A stretch of DNA of 60,512 nt, taken from assembly GCA_902806345.1 (NCBI GenBank), contig CADCWF010000300.1, forward strand, positions 1 to 60,512, in the 5' to 3' direction. Under the pieces are notes generated by a model that was given only the letters and a program-made list of their open reading frames with translations, did no database searches and was not told the DNA's origin. Each line of letters opens with the position of its first letter. Position 1 is the first letter of the stretch. This DNA comes from an uncultured Thermomicrobiales bacterium. Lineage in GTDB: Bacteria > Chloroflexota > Chloroflexia > Thermomicrobiales > UBA6265. This document shows, piece by piece, positions 1-9,590 of the stretch. The position numbers and the translations under genes are program-made.

Positions 1-2711
1 ACGCTGCTCAACGCCGCGGTGGGCGACCCTGACCGCCCCCTCTCGGCCCTGCCGGTACTGACACCGCCGGAGCGCCACCAGCTCCTTGTCGAGTGGAACG
101 CCGCCCCCTGCCCGGCCCCGGAGCACCGTACGGTCCACGCCCTGTTCGAGGCCCGGGCGGCGCAGACGCCCGGGGCCGTGGCGGCCGTTGGCGACGACGA
201 GACCCTGACCTACGGCGAGCTGAACCGCCGGGCGAACCGGCTTGCCCACCGGCTCCGCCGGCTCGGTGTTGATCGGGACGTCGTCGTCGGGCTCTGCCTG
301 GAGCCGAGTCCGGCGCTGGTCGTCGCCATGGTTGGCGTCCTCAAGGCTGGCGGCGCCTACCTCCCGCTCGACCCCGCCGACCCGCCCGCCCGGCTCGCGG
401 CCCTGCTCGGCGAAGCCCGGACGCCGATCGTCGTCGCCCGCGCCGGCCGGGATCTTGGCGCCCCGGTGGCCGGCCGGCACCGCCTCGATCTGGCCGACGG
501 GCCGCCGTTCCCCGAGGAGTCGGACGAGAACCCGGAGCAGCAGACGGACGGGGCGGCGCTCGCCTATGTTGCCTACACCTCCGGGTCGAGCGGCCGGCCG
601 AAAGGGGTGATGGTGTCCCACCGGTCGGTCATCCCTCGGCTGATCGACAGCGACTACGTTCGGCTGAGCCCCGCCGACGTCGTGGCTCAGGCGTCGAATC
701 CCGCCTTCGACGCGACGACGTTCGAGGTCTTCGGCGCGCTCCTGAACGGGGCGCGCCTGGAGCTGCTGCCGCGGGAGGCCGTCCTCTCGCCGCGGGTGCT
801 CGCCGGCGAGGTGCGGCGGCGGGGCATCACCACCCTGTTCCTGACGACAGCGGTCTTCCATACCGTGGCCGCCGAGGTGCCCGACGCGCTCGCGGGCGTG
901 CGCCAGGTACTCGTCGGGGGGGAAGCGGTCGACCCCAGGGCGGTCGCGGCGGTGCTGGACGCGGGACCGCCCGATCGGTTGGTCAACGCCTACGGACAGA
1001 CGGAGACGACGTTCTTCGCGACGTGGCACGAGGTGGAGCGGGTCGAGGCGGGGGCGGCGATGATCCCGATTGGCCGGCCGGTCGCGCAGGCGCCGGTCTA
1101 CGTCCTCGACCGCCACCGGCGCCCGGTCCCGATCGGCGTCCCGGGCGAGCTCTACGTGGGGGGCCCGGGGGTGGCCCGCGGTTACCTCCGCCACCCGCGC
1201 CTCACCGCCGAGCGATTCTTCCCCGACCCGTTCGCCAAGAACCCGACGGCCCGACGCTTCCGCACCGGCGACCGGGTCCGCTGGCGGGCGGACGGCGTCC
1301 TCGAATTCCTGGGCCGGATCGACGGGCAGGTCAAGCTGCGCGGCTTCCGCATCGAGCCGGGCGAGATCGAGGCGGCGCTGCGGCGGCACCCGGGCGTGCG
1401 GGAGGCGGCGGTGGTCGCGACGACGGACGCGGCGGGATCGAAGCACCTGGTCGCCTACGTCGCCGCCCGGCTCGGGGCAGCCCCGGACGGGCGGGGGCTG
1501 CGCGACGCCCTGCGGTCGTCGCTGCCGGCGTTCATGGTGCCGTCGGCGGTCGTCGCCCTCGACGCGTTGCCACTGACCGCGAACGGCAAGCTCGACCGGG
1601 ACGCCTTGACGGCGCGCGGCATCCCCGACGACCGGGTGGAGACCGATCAGGTCGAGCCGAGGACCCCGACCGAGCACCAGTTGGCGCGCATCTGGGCCGA
1701 CCTGGTCGGCGTCGAGCGGGTCGGCATCCACGACGACTTCTTCGATATCGGGGGGCATTCGCTGCTGGTCGCCCGGTTGGTGGCACGGGTCGCCGAGGCG
1801 TTCGGCCGCGATCTGCCGGTACGGGCGCTGTTCGAGGCTCCGACTGTCGCCGCGTTGGCCGAGCGGGTGGACGCCGCGTCGGCGTCCGGGAGCGAGAACG
1901 GGCGGGGCGTGGCCTCGGCCGTCCTCAGCCTCATGCCGCTACAGGCGGGGGGGGCGGGTCGCCGCTCTTCCTCGTACCTCCCGGGATCGCCGGCGGCCGG
2001 GGGCTCTACCGCCTCGCCATGCTCGCCCGCCTGCTCGACCCCGACCTGCCGGTCTACAGCTTCCTGGAGTCGGACGCCTTCGCCGCCGACGCGGCGGCCT
2101 CCCAGGCGGCGATCGAGGCGACGGCGGCCGTCTACCTGAGGGAGATCCGGCGGCGGCAGCCGGAAGGCCTGTACCTGCTCGGCGGTGTCTGCATCGGCGG
2201 TGTGCTCGCGTTCGAGATCGCCCACCAGGTCGTCGCCGAGGGAGGGGAGGTGGCCGGTCTCTTCCTGATCGACACGCGCTACCCCGACCGCGACGCCGAG
2301 GCGATCGAGCGGCTGCGGCGGCGCCTGGTGGAGCAGGCGGCTGCTCGAGTCGCCCGCCGCCAGCTTGCGGATGGGGGCGGCGAGGCCGTCCCGGCGACGG
2401 AGCGCCCCGGGTCCGGCGCCTCGTCGGCCGACAACGTGACGCTCCTCGACGACGAGGAGCCGAACCCTCGGGCACTCCAACTCTACCGCTACCGCCCGCG
2501 GCCGTTCCCGGGGCGGGTGACGCTGTTCGAGAATGAGGCATGGCACCGCGACCACCCCGCCACCGAGTGGGCGACCGTGGCGGCCGGCGGCCTGGAGGTG
2601 GAGGTCGTGCCGGGCGACCACCGGACGTACCTCGTCGATCATCTCGACGTCGTCGCCGACCGGCTCCGCACGAAGCTCGCCGCGCCGGTGGCTCCCGCGG
2701 CCGTGGGCTGA
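1..2711 (+). CDS. Non-ribosomal peptide synthetase, C-terminal module (partial, frameshifted)
   Basis: Terminal module of a peptide synthetase; the 5' end is outside the window. Reading from base 1, the first ~35 residues match the tail of a condensation domain. An adenylation domain follows, with A3 YTSGSSGRPKG (about nt 568-600), A5 NAYGQTET, A7 RTGD, A8 GRIDGQVKLRGFRIEPGE (about nt 1312-1365) and A10 PLTANGKLDRD. The carrier domain has GGHS, with the phosphopantetheine Ser at nt 1759-1761. The thioesterase (to nt 2711) lies one frame away; the frames meet at a G8 run (1947-1954). One more G would restore a single reading frame through QAGGGGSPLFLVPPG. The thioesterase nucleophile elbow reads GGVCIGG, with Cys (2190-2192) in place of Ser, and a candidate catalytic His is in PGDHRTY. 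The module should activate one amino acid and release the peptide. The substrate is not assigned. A phosphopantetheinyl transferase follows directly. Confidence 0.9.
1947..1954 (+). other. G8 homopolymer where the NRPS reading frame breaks
   Basis: Eight G residues between the carrier domain and the thioesterase. Upstream homology is in the frame starting at base 1 and downstream homology is in the frame ending at 2711, a -1 shift. A missing G (sequencing or assembly error), a real mutation, or -1 slippage would all look the same here. Confidence 0.75.
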
Positions 2712-2792
2712 TCGGGGGTGGGGGCGGCTGGGATGGTCGGCGGGCTTCCGTGCCGAGAGATGGTGGTGCGTCTCGGGTGCTGGGCGACTGCC

Positions 2793-3542
2793 ATGGCGTC
2801 GACCGGCGGAGCATCGGACACCGTCCATCTCTGGGGGGCATCGCTTCGGGTGTCGCCCGGAACGTTGGCGAGCCTCGATGCGGTGCTCTCGGGCGACGAG
2901 CGGCAACGTGCCGACCGCTTCCGGTTCGCCCGCGACCGCGACCGCTTCGTCGCCGGCCGGGGGCTGCTGCGGACGATCCTGGGCGGGTGCCTGGGCCTTC
3001 GCCCGGCGGACCTCCGCTTCGCCTACGGCTCCTTTGGCAAGCCGGAGCTAGCCGATGCGGCCGGGGTATCGCTCCGGTTCAATATCGCCCACGCGGGCGA
3101 CCGGGCGCTCTACGCTGTCGCGTGGGGGCGGGAGGTGGGGGTCGACCTGGAGCCGATCCGGGCCGACCTGGAGATCGCGGAGCTAGCGGAGCTGGTGCTG
3201 ACGCCCGACGAACGCGACCTCATCGACTCGCTGCCGCCGGAACGCCGGACCGAATGTTTCGCCGCTCTCTGGACCCGGAAGGAGGCGCTGGCCAAGGCGA
3301 CCGGGCTCGGCCTCGGGCTCCCGTTCGACCGGCTCGACGTCGGCGGGGTCGATGATCCGGCAACCTGGATCGTCTACGGCGATCGGTTCCCGGACGGCCG
3401 GCGATGGAGCCTCCGGTCGCTCGATGTCGGTGCGGGGTTCGCGGCGGCGCTCGTGGTCGAGGGAGACGGGGTTGGCGTGTCCTGGCGAACCTGGACGGTG
3501 GCGGCCGACTGCCGCGTTCGCGATGGGTGCGACGGCGTGTGA
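2793..3542 (+). CDS. 4'-phosphopantetheinyl transferase, Sfp type
   Basis: Transfers phosphopantetheine from CoA to the Ser of carrier proteins, here presumably the NRPS just upstream. The Mg-binding signature GVDLEP carries D118 and E120, and the second motif WTRKEALAK (W160-K168) carries E164; both are family hallmarks. Length is 249 aa with the ATG at 2793, typical for Sfp enzymes. An in-frame ATG at 2718, 6 bases after the NRPS stop, would add 25 residues of no recognisable homology. The gene is in the same direction as the NRPS and probably co-transcribed. Its stop is 2 bases from the convergent Uma2-like gene. Confidence 0.9.
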   Translation: MASTGGASDTVHLWGASLRVSPGTLASLDAVLSGDERQRADRFRFARDRDRFVAGRGLLRTILGGCLGLRPADLRFAYGSFGKPELADAAGVSLRFNIAHAGDRALYAVAWGREVGVDLEPIRADLEIAELAELVLTPDERDLIDSLPPERRTECFAALWTRKEALAKATGLGLGLPFDRLDVGGVDDPATWIVYGDRFPDGRRWSLRSLDVGAGFAAALVVEGDGVGVSWRTWTVAADCRVRDGCDGV

Positions 3543-3544
3543 AC

Positions 3545-4209
3545 CTACGGCGTCGGCGCGGCGGGCGGACGCTGGCTGAGCGCCCAGTCCGTCACGGCGC
3601 GGAGCCATTCAGGGCTGGGCAACGTCCGGCTCAGGCCGAGAAAGCGGGCCAAGACCTCGCTCGTCAGCAGGGTCACGGCGCGGCTGGCCCCAACCTCAGC
3701 GTACCGGTCGCCGTCGAGAACGTGGATCGACACCGATTCGCCGTCGCTCCGCCAAACCTCGGGAACGCCCATGCTGGCGTACATCGCGAGCTTGCCGCGC
3801 GTCGATCGGCCGACGTCGACCTCGATCACGATGTCCGGCGGCGGGTCGACCATGGGGTCGATCTGTCGTCGACCGCGCATCCGCGGTTCGTTCCGGACGT
3901 AGAAGGTGCCACCGGCCCCTGGAGATCCGGGCGGCAAAACATGGTCGCCCCATATCAGGCGACCGGAATCGCGAGCGCCGCTGAGACGCTGACGACGATG
4001 AACTTGAGCGTATCCGCATCCTGTTCGTGCTCGGGGAACGGGATCTCGATTTCCAGTTCCCCCCGGTTGTACGAGAGCAGCGGCCGGATGCGGCCGGGGT
4101 TGTCCGCCAGGAGTCCCTCGTAGGTGTTCCAGCCGACACGGGTCAGACGACCGCCTGGTCCGCCGTGGCGGTCGGGGGAGCCGCAACCGGGGCCGCCGCC
4201 GTGGACCAC
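3545..4209 (-). pseudogene. Uma2-family (DUF820) putative endonuclease, frameshifted
   Basis: A PD-(D/E)xK-fold protein of the Uma2 family, often expanded in cyanobacteria and Chloroflexota. Its role is poorly known. The N-terminal part (GTG at 4209) contains RPLLSYNRGELEIEIPFPEHE and stops in frame at 3955. The C-terminal part, in another frame down to 3545, carries PPPDIVIEVD, then GKLAMYASMGVPEVWR, the conserved D-ExD-K core. The two frames join around 3955-3970, so the gene is probably inactive unless this is a sequence error. The GTG lies 7 bases beyond the stop of nuoD, so it may be carried at the end of the nuo transcript. Confidence 0.75.
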
Positions 4210-4216
4210 CTCCCGT

Positions 4217-5515
4217 CTAGCGGTCGACCGAGCCGAGCACGATGTCGATGGTGCCGATCAGGGCGACGATGTCGGCCAGCATCGCCCCTTGGGCCATGTG
4301 GGGGAGGACGCTCAGGTTGACGAAGTCCGGGTGGCGCAGCCGGAACCGGTAGGGGAGGGGGCCGCCGTCGGAGACGATGTAGACGCCCAACTCGCCCTTC
4401 GGCCCTTCGACCGCGGCGTAGGCTTCGCCGATCGGCGGGTTGAACCCCTTGATCGTCCAAATGAAGTGCCGCTGCATGTCCTCGGCCGTCGTCATCGTCC
4501 CCTTGTGGGGGGGGATCACGTAGGGCGACTCGTAGGCCATCAGCGGGGTGTCCATCCCCTCGCACTGGTCCAGGCACTGCTCGATGATCTTGATCGTCTG
4601 CCGCATCTCCTCCATCCGGACGAGGTAGCGGTCGTAGGTGTCGCCATGCTGGCCGAGCGGCACCTCGAAGTCGAGCCGGTCGTAAACCAGGTACGGCATC
4701 GCCTTGCGGACGTCGTAGTTGATGCCCGAGCCGCGGAGGCAGGCGCCGGTCAGCGAGTAGCTGATAGCGGCCTCCGGGGTGATCACGCCGACGCCCTTGG
4801 TCCGGGCCATCCAGATCGGGTTGGCCGAGAGGAGCGCCGCGTACTCCGCCTGCCGCTCCGGGAAGATCCGGCAGAAGTCGCGGACCATGCCCGGCAGGTT
4901 CTCGGGGATCGGCCGCGAGAAGCCCCCGATCTCCATCATGTTGGTCGTCAGCCGGGCGCCGCAGAAGGTCTCGAAGATGTCGAGGATCAGCTCCCGCTCG
5001 CGGAAGCAGTAGAGCGACATCGAGAGGGCGCCGATGTCGAGGGCGTGGGTGCCCAGCCAGACCAGGTGGCTGGCAATCCGGGCCAGCTCGCTCATGATCA
5101 CGCGCCAGTACTGGGCGAGCTCGGGCGCGGTGACGTCGACCAGCTTCTCGATCGCCATCACGCAGACGAGGTTGTTCATCGGCGCCGCGACGTAGTCGGT
5201 GCGGTCGGTCCAGGGGACGATCTGGGAGTAGCGGTGGGCCTCGCCCAGCTTCTCGGTGCCGCGGTGGAGGTAGCCGATGACCGGGTCGCAGTCGGTGATC
5301 ACCTCGCCGTCGAGCTTGAGGACGACCCGGAGCACGCCGTGGGTCGACGGGTGCTGGGGGCCCATGTTCAGCGTCATCTGCCGCTCGCTGGCGGAGAGGG
5401 CGACCTCGTTCGAGATCGAGAGCGAGCCGACCGAATCCGTGGAGTCGACGCCGAAATCGGGGGTCGTGTCGGTGGTGGGGGCCAGCATGCCTGGCCGGTC
5501 GGTGGTGGCGGACAT
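4217..5515 (-). CDS. nuoD: NADH-quinone oxidoreductase subunit D
   Basis: The 49-kDa subunit of complex I, in the peripheral arm near the quinone site. Length is 432 aa. The conserved family start NMGPQHPSTHGVLRVVLKLDGE follows a ~50-residue variable N-terminus. Other family blocks are GYLHRGTEKL, PMNNLVCVMAIEKL and the C-terminal VLGSVDR. The ATG at 5515 overlaps the nuoC stop (TGATG), giving coupled translation in the order A-B-C-D on the minus strand. It is the last nuo gene here: the next gene downstream is the Uma2-like relic, so nuoE-N must lie elsewhere. Confidence 0.97.
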   Translation of the reverse strand: MSATTDRPGMLAPTTDTTPDFGVDSTDSVGSLSISNEVALSASERQMTLNMGPQHPSTHGVLRVVLKLDGEVITDCDPVIGYLHRGTEKLGEAHRYSQIVPWTDRTDYVAAPMNNLVCVMAIEKLVDVTAPELAQYWRVIMSELARIASHLVWLGTHALDIGALSMSLYCFRERELILDIFETFCGARLTTNMMEIGGFSRPIPENLPGMVRDFCRIFPERQAEYAALLSANPIWMARTKGVGVITPEAAISYSLTGACLRGSGINYDVRKAMPYLVYDRLDFEVPLGQHGDTYDRYLVRMEEMRQTIKIIEQCLDQCEGMDTPLMAYESPYVIPPHKGTMTTAEDMQRHFIWTIKGFNPPIGEAYAAVEGPKGELGVYIVSDGGPLPYRFRLRHPDFVNLSVLPHMAQGAMLADIVALIGTIDIVLGSVDR

Positions 5516-6177
5516 CAGGAAGCTCCCCTGCCGGACCAACGGGTGCGGACGCGGCCGACGGTGCGCTCGGCGTTGGAGACGGGGAACTCGCCCCAGCCGC
5601 GCAGGGGGTAGTCCTTCCGCAGCGGGTGGCCCTCGTCCCAGTCGTCCGGCAGCAGCATCCGGCGCAGATTCGGGTGGCCCTCGAAGACGATCCCGAACAT
5701 GTCGTAGATCTCGCGCTCCAGCCAGTTGGCGCCGTTCCAGAGGGGGGTTAGCGAGGGCACTGACTCGCCGTCGTCGCAGCCGGCCTTGATCCGGAGGCGG
5801 ACCCGGTTCGGCAGCGAGTAGAGGAGGGCGACGACGTCGAACCGCGGCGACTCGCGCAGCCGCAGCATGTCGACCGCGGTGGTGTCGGAGAGGAAGTTGA
5901 GCGAGATGCGCGGGTGGTCGCGGAGGAAGCGGCAGACCTCGCGGTACGCCTCGCGGCGGACGTGGATCGTCGTCTCGTCGCGGAAGCGGACGACGTCGAC
6001 GATGACCTCGGGCATCGCGGTGCGCAGCTCGCGCAGCGCCGGGTGCTTCTCGACGTCGGCGTCGAACCACAGCTCGCGCGCCCAGGGGTCGGCCGGTGCG
6101 GCGACGGCGAGAGCGGTCTCCGGCACCGGCTCCGCCACGGCGAGAGCGCCGGCGGCGGTCGGGTTCGGGTCGGTCAT
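5515..6177 (-). CDS. nuoC: NADH-quinone oxidoreductase subunit C
   Basis: The 30-kDa subunit of complex I, which packs against NuoD and NuoB. Length is 220 aa. An Ala/Pro-rich N-terminal stretch of about 40 residues precedes the conserved domain. Family signatures include ERFL-like LEREIYDMFGIVFEGHPNL and LLPDDWDEGHPLRKDYPL near the C-terminus. Its stop overlaps the nuoD start by one base; its start is 34 bases from the nuoB stop. Separate NuoC and NuoD (not fused) is the usual arrangement outside Enterobacteria. Confidence 0.97.
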   Translation of the reverse strand: MTDPNPTAAGALAVAEPVPETALAVAAPADPWARELWFDADVEKHPALRELRTAMPEVIVDVVRFRDETTIHVRREAYREVCRFLRDHPRISLNFLSDTTAVDMLRLRESPRFDVVALLYSLPNRVRLRIKAGCDDGESVPSLTPLWNGANWLEREIYDMFGIVFEGHPNLRRMLLPDDWDEGHPLRKDYPLRGWGEFPVSNAERTVGRVRTRWSGRGAS

Positions 6178-6211
6178 GGGCAGTCTCCCTGGCCGGCTGG
6201 GGCTGGCGGGC

Positions 6212-6763
6212 CTAGCCGTGGACGGCGGCCATCGCCGCCTCGCGCTCGGCGAGGCGCATCGTCTCGGCGGCGTCCTTGCCCTGCTTGCGGGCCATCGTCT
6301 CGTACTTGATGACCCTGTTTTGGAGCTCCAGGATTCCGTAGTAGAGCGACTCCGGGGTCGGCGGGCAGCCGGGCACGTAGATGTCGACCGGGATCACCTG
6401 GTCGACCCCCTGGACGACGGCGTAGGTGTCGTAGGGGCCGCCGACGTTGGCGCAGGAGCCCATCGAGAGCACCCACTTCGGCTCCGGCATCTGGTCGTAG
6501 AGGGTCCGCACCACCGGCCCCATCTTCTTGGTGACGGTGCCGGCGATGATCATCAGGTCGGCCTGCCGGGGCGAGGCCCGGTAGAGCATGCCGAACCGTT
6601 CGGCCAGGTCCCACCGGCTCATCGAGGCCGAGATCATCTCGATGGCGCAGCAGGCCAAGCCGAACTGGAGCCACCAGAGGGAGGAGCGGCGGGCCCAGTT
6701 GAAGACGAAGTCGAGCGAGGTGACGAAGATGTTCTTGTCGAAGCGGTCGTCGATCAGACCCAT
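6212..6763 (-). CDS. nuoB: NADH-quinone oxidoreductase subunit B
   Basis: Carries the terminal 4Fe-4S cluster N2 that passes electrons to quinone. All four ligands are visible: the adjacent C38-C39 in LACCAIEM, C104 in [10 protein letters not shown] and C133 in VPGCPPTPE. Length is 183 aa. The ATG at 6763 overlaps the nuoA end by 10 bases. Upstream in-frame codons exist but have no homology, so this start is chosen. Confidence 0.97.
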   Translation of the reverse strand: MGLIDDRFDKNIFVTSLDFVFNWARRSSLWWLQFGLACCAIEMISASMSRWDLAERFGMLYRASPRQADLMIIAGTVTKKMGPVVRTLYDQMPEPKWVLSMGSCANVGGPYDTYAVVQGVDQVIPVDIYVPGCPPTPESLYYGILELQNRVIKYETMARKQGKDAAETMRLAEREAAMAAVHG

Positions 6764-7119
6764 TCGAGGGCCCCTTTCTTCCAGGCGTAGACCAGGCCGA
6801 TGAACAGCAAGGCCAGGAACGAGAGCATCGTGACGAAGCCGTACAGCCCCAGGTCGTCGAAGATGACGGCCCACGGGAAGATGAAGATCGCCTCGATGTC
6901 GAAGATCACGAAGAGCATCGCGACGACGTAGAACCGCGGCGAGTAGCGGGGCTTGACGGGCGTGATGTCCGGCAGGCCGCTCTCGTAGGGGGCGGCCTTG
7001 GCGGCGGAGGGCTTCGACGGGCCGATGATCAGGTTCAGGTTGAGGAGGGTCATCCCCATCCCGAAGGCCGCGATCGTCATCAAGCCGATGACCAGCCACT
7101 CGCCGCCAAACGTCTGCAC
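6754..7119 (-). CDS. nuoA: NADH-quinone oxidoreductase subunit A
   Basis: Small membrane subunit of complex I, about 121 aa from a GTG at 7119, with three predicted transmembrane segments (near [33 protein letters not shown] and [18 protein letters not shown]). The conserved loop between the first two reads [20 protein letters not shown]; many family members have a Cys in YECG, here Ser. The start is uncertain: an ATG inside the first helix would make it too short. It is the first gene of the nuoABCD operon. Confidence 0.9.
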   Translation of the reverse strand: MQTFGGEWLVIGLMTIAAFGMGMTLLNLNLIIGPSKPSAAKAAPYESGLPDITPVKPRYSPRFYVVAMLFVIFDIEAIFIFPWAVIFDDLGLYGFVTMLSFLALLFIGLVYAWKKGALEWV

Positions 7120-7163
7120 CCGCGTCCCCCCGTCCGGTCCGGTTTCGCACCGCCGCTGCCGTC

Positions 7164-7180
7164 GGTGGAGGCGCTCCACC
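7164..7180 (-). promoter_or_regulatory. Short hairpin upstream of nuoA
   Basis: Perfect 7-bp inverted repeat GGTGGAG / CTCCACC with a 3-base loop, 45 bases before the nuoA start, between divergent nuoA and the UlaG-like gene. It could be an operator or a 5'-UTR hairpin. No clear -35/-10 pair was identified for nuo. Confidence 0.35.
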
Positions 7181-7312
7181 ACATCGTATCGTAGCACGGT
7201 GGCTCCGTTGGCCTGGTCGCAAACGGGCCCGCCGGGCGTCCGGAAGCGGCCGGCTGGGCATGGGCGCACGGGTGGCACGGCCGGTGCAACGGGGCGGGGG
7301 AAAGGAGGGTCA

Positions 7313-8257
7313 ATGATGGCCGACCCCGTGCCGCTCTCGCTCCAACCGAGAGGTACCGAACCCGCCCCGGTCGAGTCCGGATCGCTCTACTTCATCGGCA
7401 ACGCGACGGTGCTGCTGCGCCTTGGAGGCTTCACCGTCCTGACCGACCCCAGCTTCATCCACAAGCACGAGCAGACCTGGCTCGGCTACGGGCTCCACAC
7501 ATCGCGCCTGACCGACCCCGCCTGCGCGATCGCCGACCTGCCGTCGCTCGACTTCGTGCTGCTCTCCCACTTCCACGGTGACCACTTCGACCAGGCGGCG
7601 GAGGACCGCCTGGACCGTGCGCTGCCGATCGTGACGACGCCCCAGTCGGCCGAGCTGCTGGCCGGCCGCGGCTTCGCCAACACCTGGCCGGTCGACCGCT
7701 GGCAGACGCAGGTCGTCACCAAGGGGCGCGCCGAGCTGCGGATCACGGCGACGCCCGGCCACCACGGGCCGCCCCTCGTCGACGCCGCGCTGCCGGACGT
7801 GATGGGCTCGCTGCTTGAGTTCAGCCCGACCGGCGGCCCGCCGAGCTTCCGGCTCTACATCACCGGCGACACCCTGCTGATCGACGACCTGGAGGAGATC
7901 CCCCGCCGGTACCCGGAGATCGACCTGGCGCTGCTCCACCTGGGCGGCACCCGGGTCCTCGGTATCCTCGTTTCGATGGACGCCGAGCAGGGGGTGAAGT
8001 GCCTCCAGCTCGTCAACCCGCTGCGGGCGGTGCCGATCCACTTCGACGACTACGACGTTTTCAAGAGCCCCCTCGCCGACTTCCAGGAGGCGGTCGTGGC
8101 GGCCGGCTGGGCCGACCGCGTCTCGTACCTGGACCGGGGCGACACGCTGTCCATTGGCCGCGAGGCGGCGGTGTCAGTGACGCCGGGCCTCGGCCCCCGG
8201 GGCGTCCCGACATCGCCTCGCGGGCCAGACACTGCCGCCGGCCTGAGCACTCCGTGA
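7313..8257 (+). CDS. Metal-dependent hydrolase, UlaG-like beta-lactamase fold
   Basis: A 314-aa member of the metallo-beta-lactamase superfamily (UlaG/L-ascorbate-6-phosphate lactonase-like group). It has the metal-binding motif SHFHGDHFD (H86, H88, D90, H91), a second-shell TPGHHGPP block, YITGDTLL with the bridging Asp, and a late His in PIHFDDYDVFKSP. The substrate cannot be told from the sequence. The start is firm: AAAGGAGGG at 7301-7309 sits just before ATG 7313. It is transcribed divergently from nuoA. The C-terminal ~25 residues (after DTLSIGREA) look non-conserved. Confidence 0.88.
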   Translation: MMADPVPLSLQPRGTEPAPVESGSLYFIGNATVLLRLGGFTVLTDPSFIHKHEQTWLGYGLHTSRLTDPACAIADLPSLDFVLLSHFHGDHFDQAAEDRLDRALPIVTTPQSAELLAGRGFANTWPVDRWQTQVVTKGRAELRITATPGHHGPPLVDAALPDVMGSLLEFSPTGGPPSFRLYITGDTLLIDDLEEIPRRYPEIDLALLHLGGTRVLGILVSMDAEQGVKCLQLVNPLRAVPIHFDDYDVFKSPLADFQEAVVAAGWADRVSYLDRGDTLSIGREAAVSVTPGLGPRGVPTSPRGPDTAAGLSTP

Positions 8258-8444
8258 GCGGCACGCTCCGGTCCGATCCGGCGACCTGCCACTCCGCGCA
8301 ACGCCGAGGGCTCGGTTCGGGGAGGGGTAGGGGCGGTCGTGGTCCGTCACGCGTGGATTGCCGAGGTGGTCCGGCCGCTTCGCGGCCGAGCCCCGCCCCA
8401 AAGCACCGGGCCGAAGCAACAAAGCCCCTTGCCTGGTGCGGCGG

Positions 8445-8897
8445 CGTCCTGGCCTCGTGATAGAAGCGCCGGACGAGGCAGTCGACATCGGTGGCGGCTT
8501 CGACCTCAGTGGCATCGAAATGGATCTCCTTGCCCCAGACGAGCCCCGCCTCCTGGCATAGGTCGACGATCTGCTCAAAGAAGCGTTGGAAGATGGCGAT
8601 TGCGAGTCGCTGCCGGATTCGGGTCAGGATCGAGTGATCCGGCAGGTCCTCATCGAGGGCGTAGCCGAGGTACCAGCGGTGCGCGAGGTTGAACGAAGTT
8701 GTGGCGATGAGGTGGCGTTCGGAGCGGATGCCTCCGAAGAACATGACCGACTGCAGCTTTGAAGAAGATCATGGGGTCGATGCTCGGTCGTCCTCGCTCG
8801 GCGTAGCACTCAGGTGCCCAATCCGCACGAAGCTCAGATCCAGGTGCGTCTCCAGATGACGGTAGCAGTGCTTGGCCGGGACAAGGTCCTCGAGCGA
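8445..8897 (-). pseudogene. IS1182-family transposase remnant
   Basis: N-terminal half of an IS1182-type transposase broken into three frames. Recognisable pieces in order on the minus strand are SLEDLVPAKHCYRHLETHLDL, then GRPSIDPMIFFK, then MFFGGIRSERHLIATTSFNL, LAHRWYLGYALDEDLPDHS and IHFDATEVEAATD. Two frameshifts separate them. The C-terminal catalytic half is gone beyond 8445. No terminal inverted repeats were seen. It is a relic, not an active element, and marks the start of the decayed accessory zone. Confidence 0.8.
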
Positions 8898-9440
8898 GAC
8901 GGCAATGGGCTCCTCGCGGTGGCGGGGCTTGGGCGGCCCAGCATGGCGCACTCTCACTCAGGGTGACTCGGAATGGAGCCAAACGTCTACCGCTCGCCGC
9001 CCCACGGGCCGGCGCTTCTCTCAACACACAGGGGCGTCATGGGAACCGGTTACAAAAAAGGTTGGGTGCTGTGCAGTTGCTAGCGATCGGTTTCTAAGAG
9101 CCGGGTTCACCAATGATTGAGCACTGCAGTCGACCGCATCCGCAGCCCGGTGCGGTGGCTTCACCGGTCGTCGTTTCCAACGATCAGTCCGCGATGTCGG
9201 AGAGCGCCAAAATGCTCACCATCCGAAAGCGGAACTCCCGTAGCCGGCTCACAGCTCAAGTCGATATTCACCCCATTGCTCAAAGTGCCGCTCTGGCTGT
9301 CGTAGGCCCGGATCGTCGTCACCTTCTGGCGCCACGGGCCAAGGGCGTTGTGAGGCAAACCACCGATGCGTCTTGAGATTCTCACAGTATCGGAACGTCC
9401 TGTCCCGCTACCGGCCCTAACGCCCCGACGGACCCGTTGA
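8898..9440. other. Gene-free stretch between transposase relic and sigma factor
   Basis: About 540 bases, visibly less GC-rich than the flanks, with short open frames on both strands but no recognisable protein, RNA or repeat. The lower GC fits inserted or decaying DNA. Confidence 0.5.
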
Positions 9441-9467
9441 TGTCACGTTTCTGGCCCCTCATCTGTC
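9441..9467 (+). promoter_or_regulatory. Candidate ECF41 promoter of the sigma factor gene
   Basis: TGTCACG, 16 bases, then TGTC. Published ECF41 promoters have TGTCACA at -35 and CGTC at -10 with this spacing. It lies about 125 bases before the sigma factor start, which fits autoregulation. The same GTCACGTTT...GTC arrangement, with identical 23-base offset, recurs at 10580-10606. Confidence 0.55.
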
Positions 9468-9590
9468 TCTTATGTGACCCCTTGGCGGCGAGTGCGACGA
9501 CGATCGGGCCGACGACGGATGCGAAACGATGGGCTGCGCACCGCGTGGGATGATCGCTGACGCAGTCCCCGTGAAAGCCGGAGCAGCAGC

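Noticed and set aside
8898..9440. Small genes between the transposase relic and the sigma factor
   Set aside because: Frames of 60-90 codons exist on both strands but lack ribosome sites and recognisable sequence.
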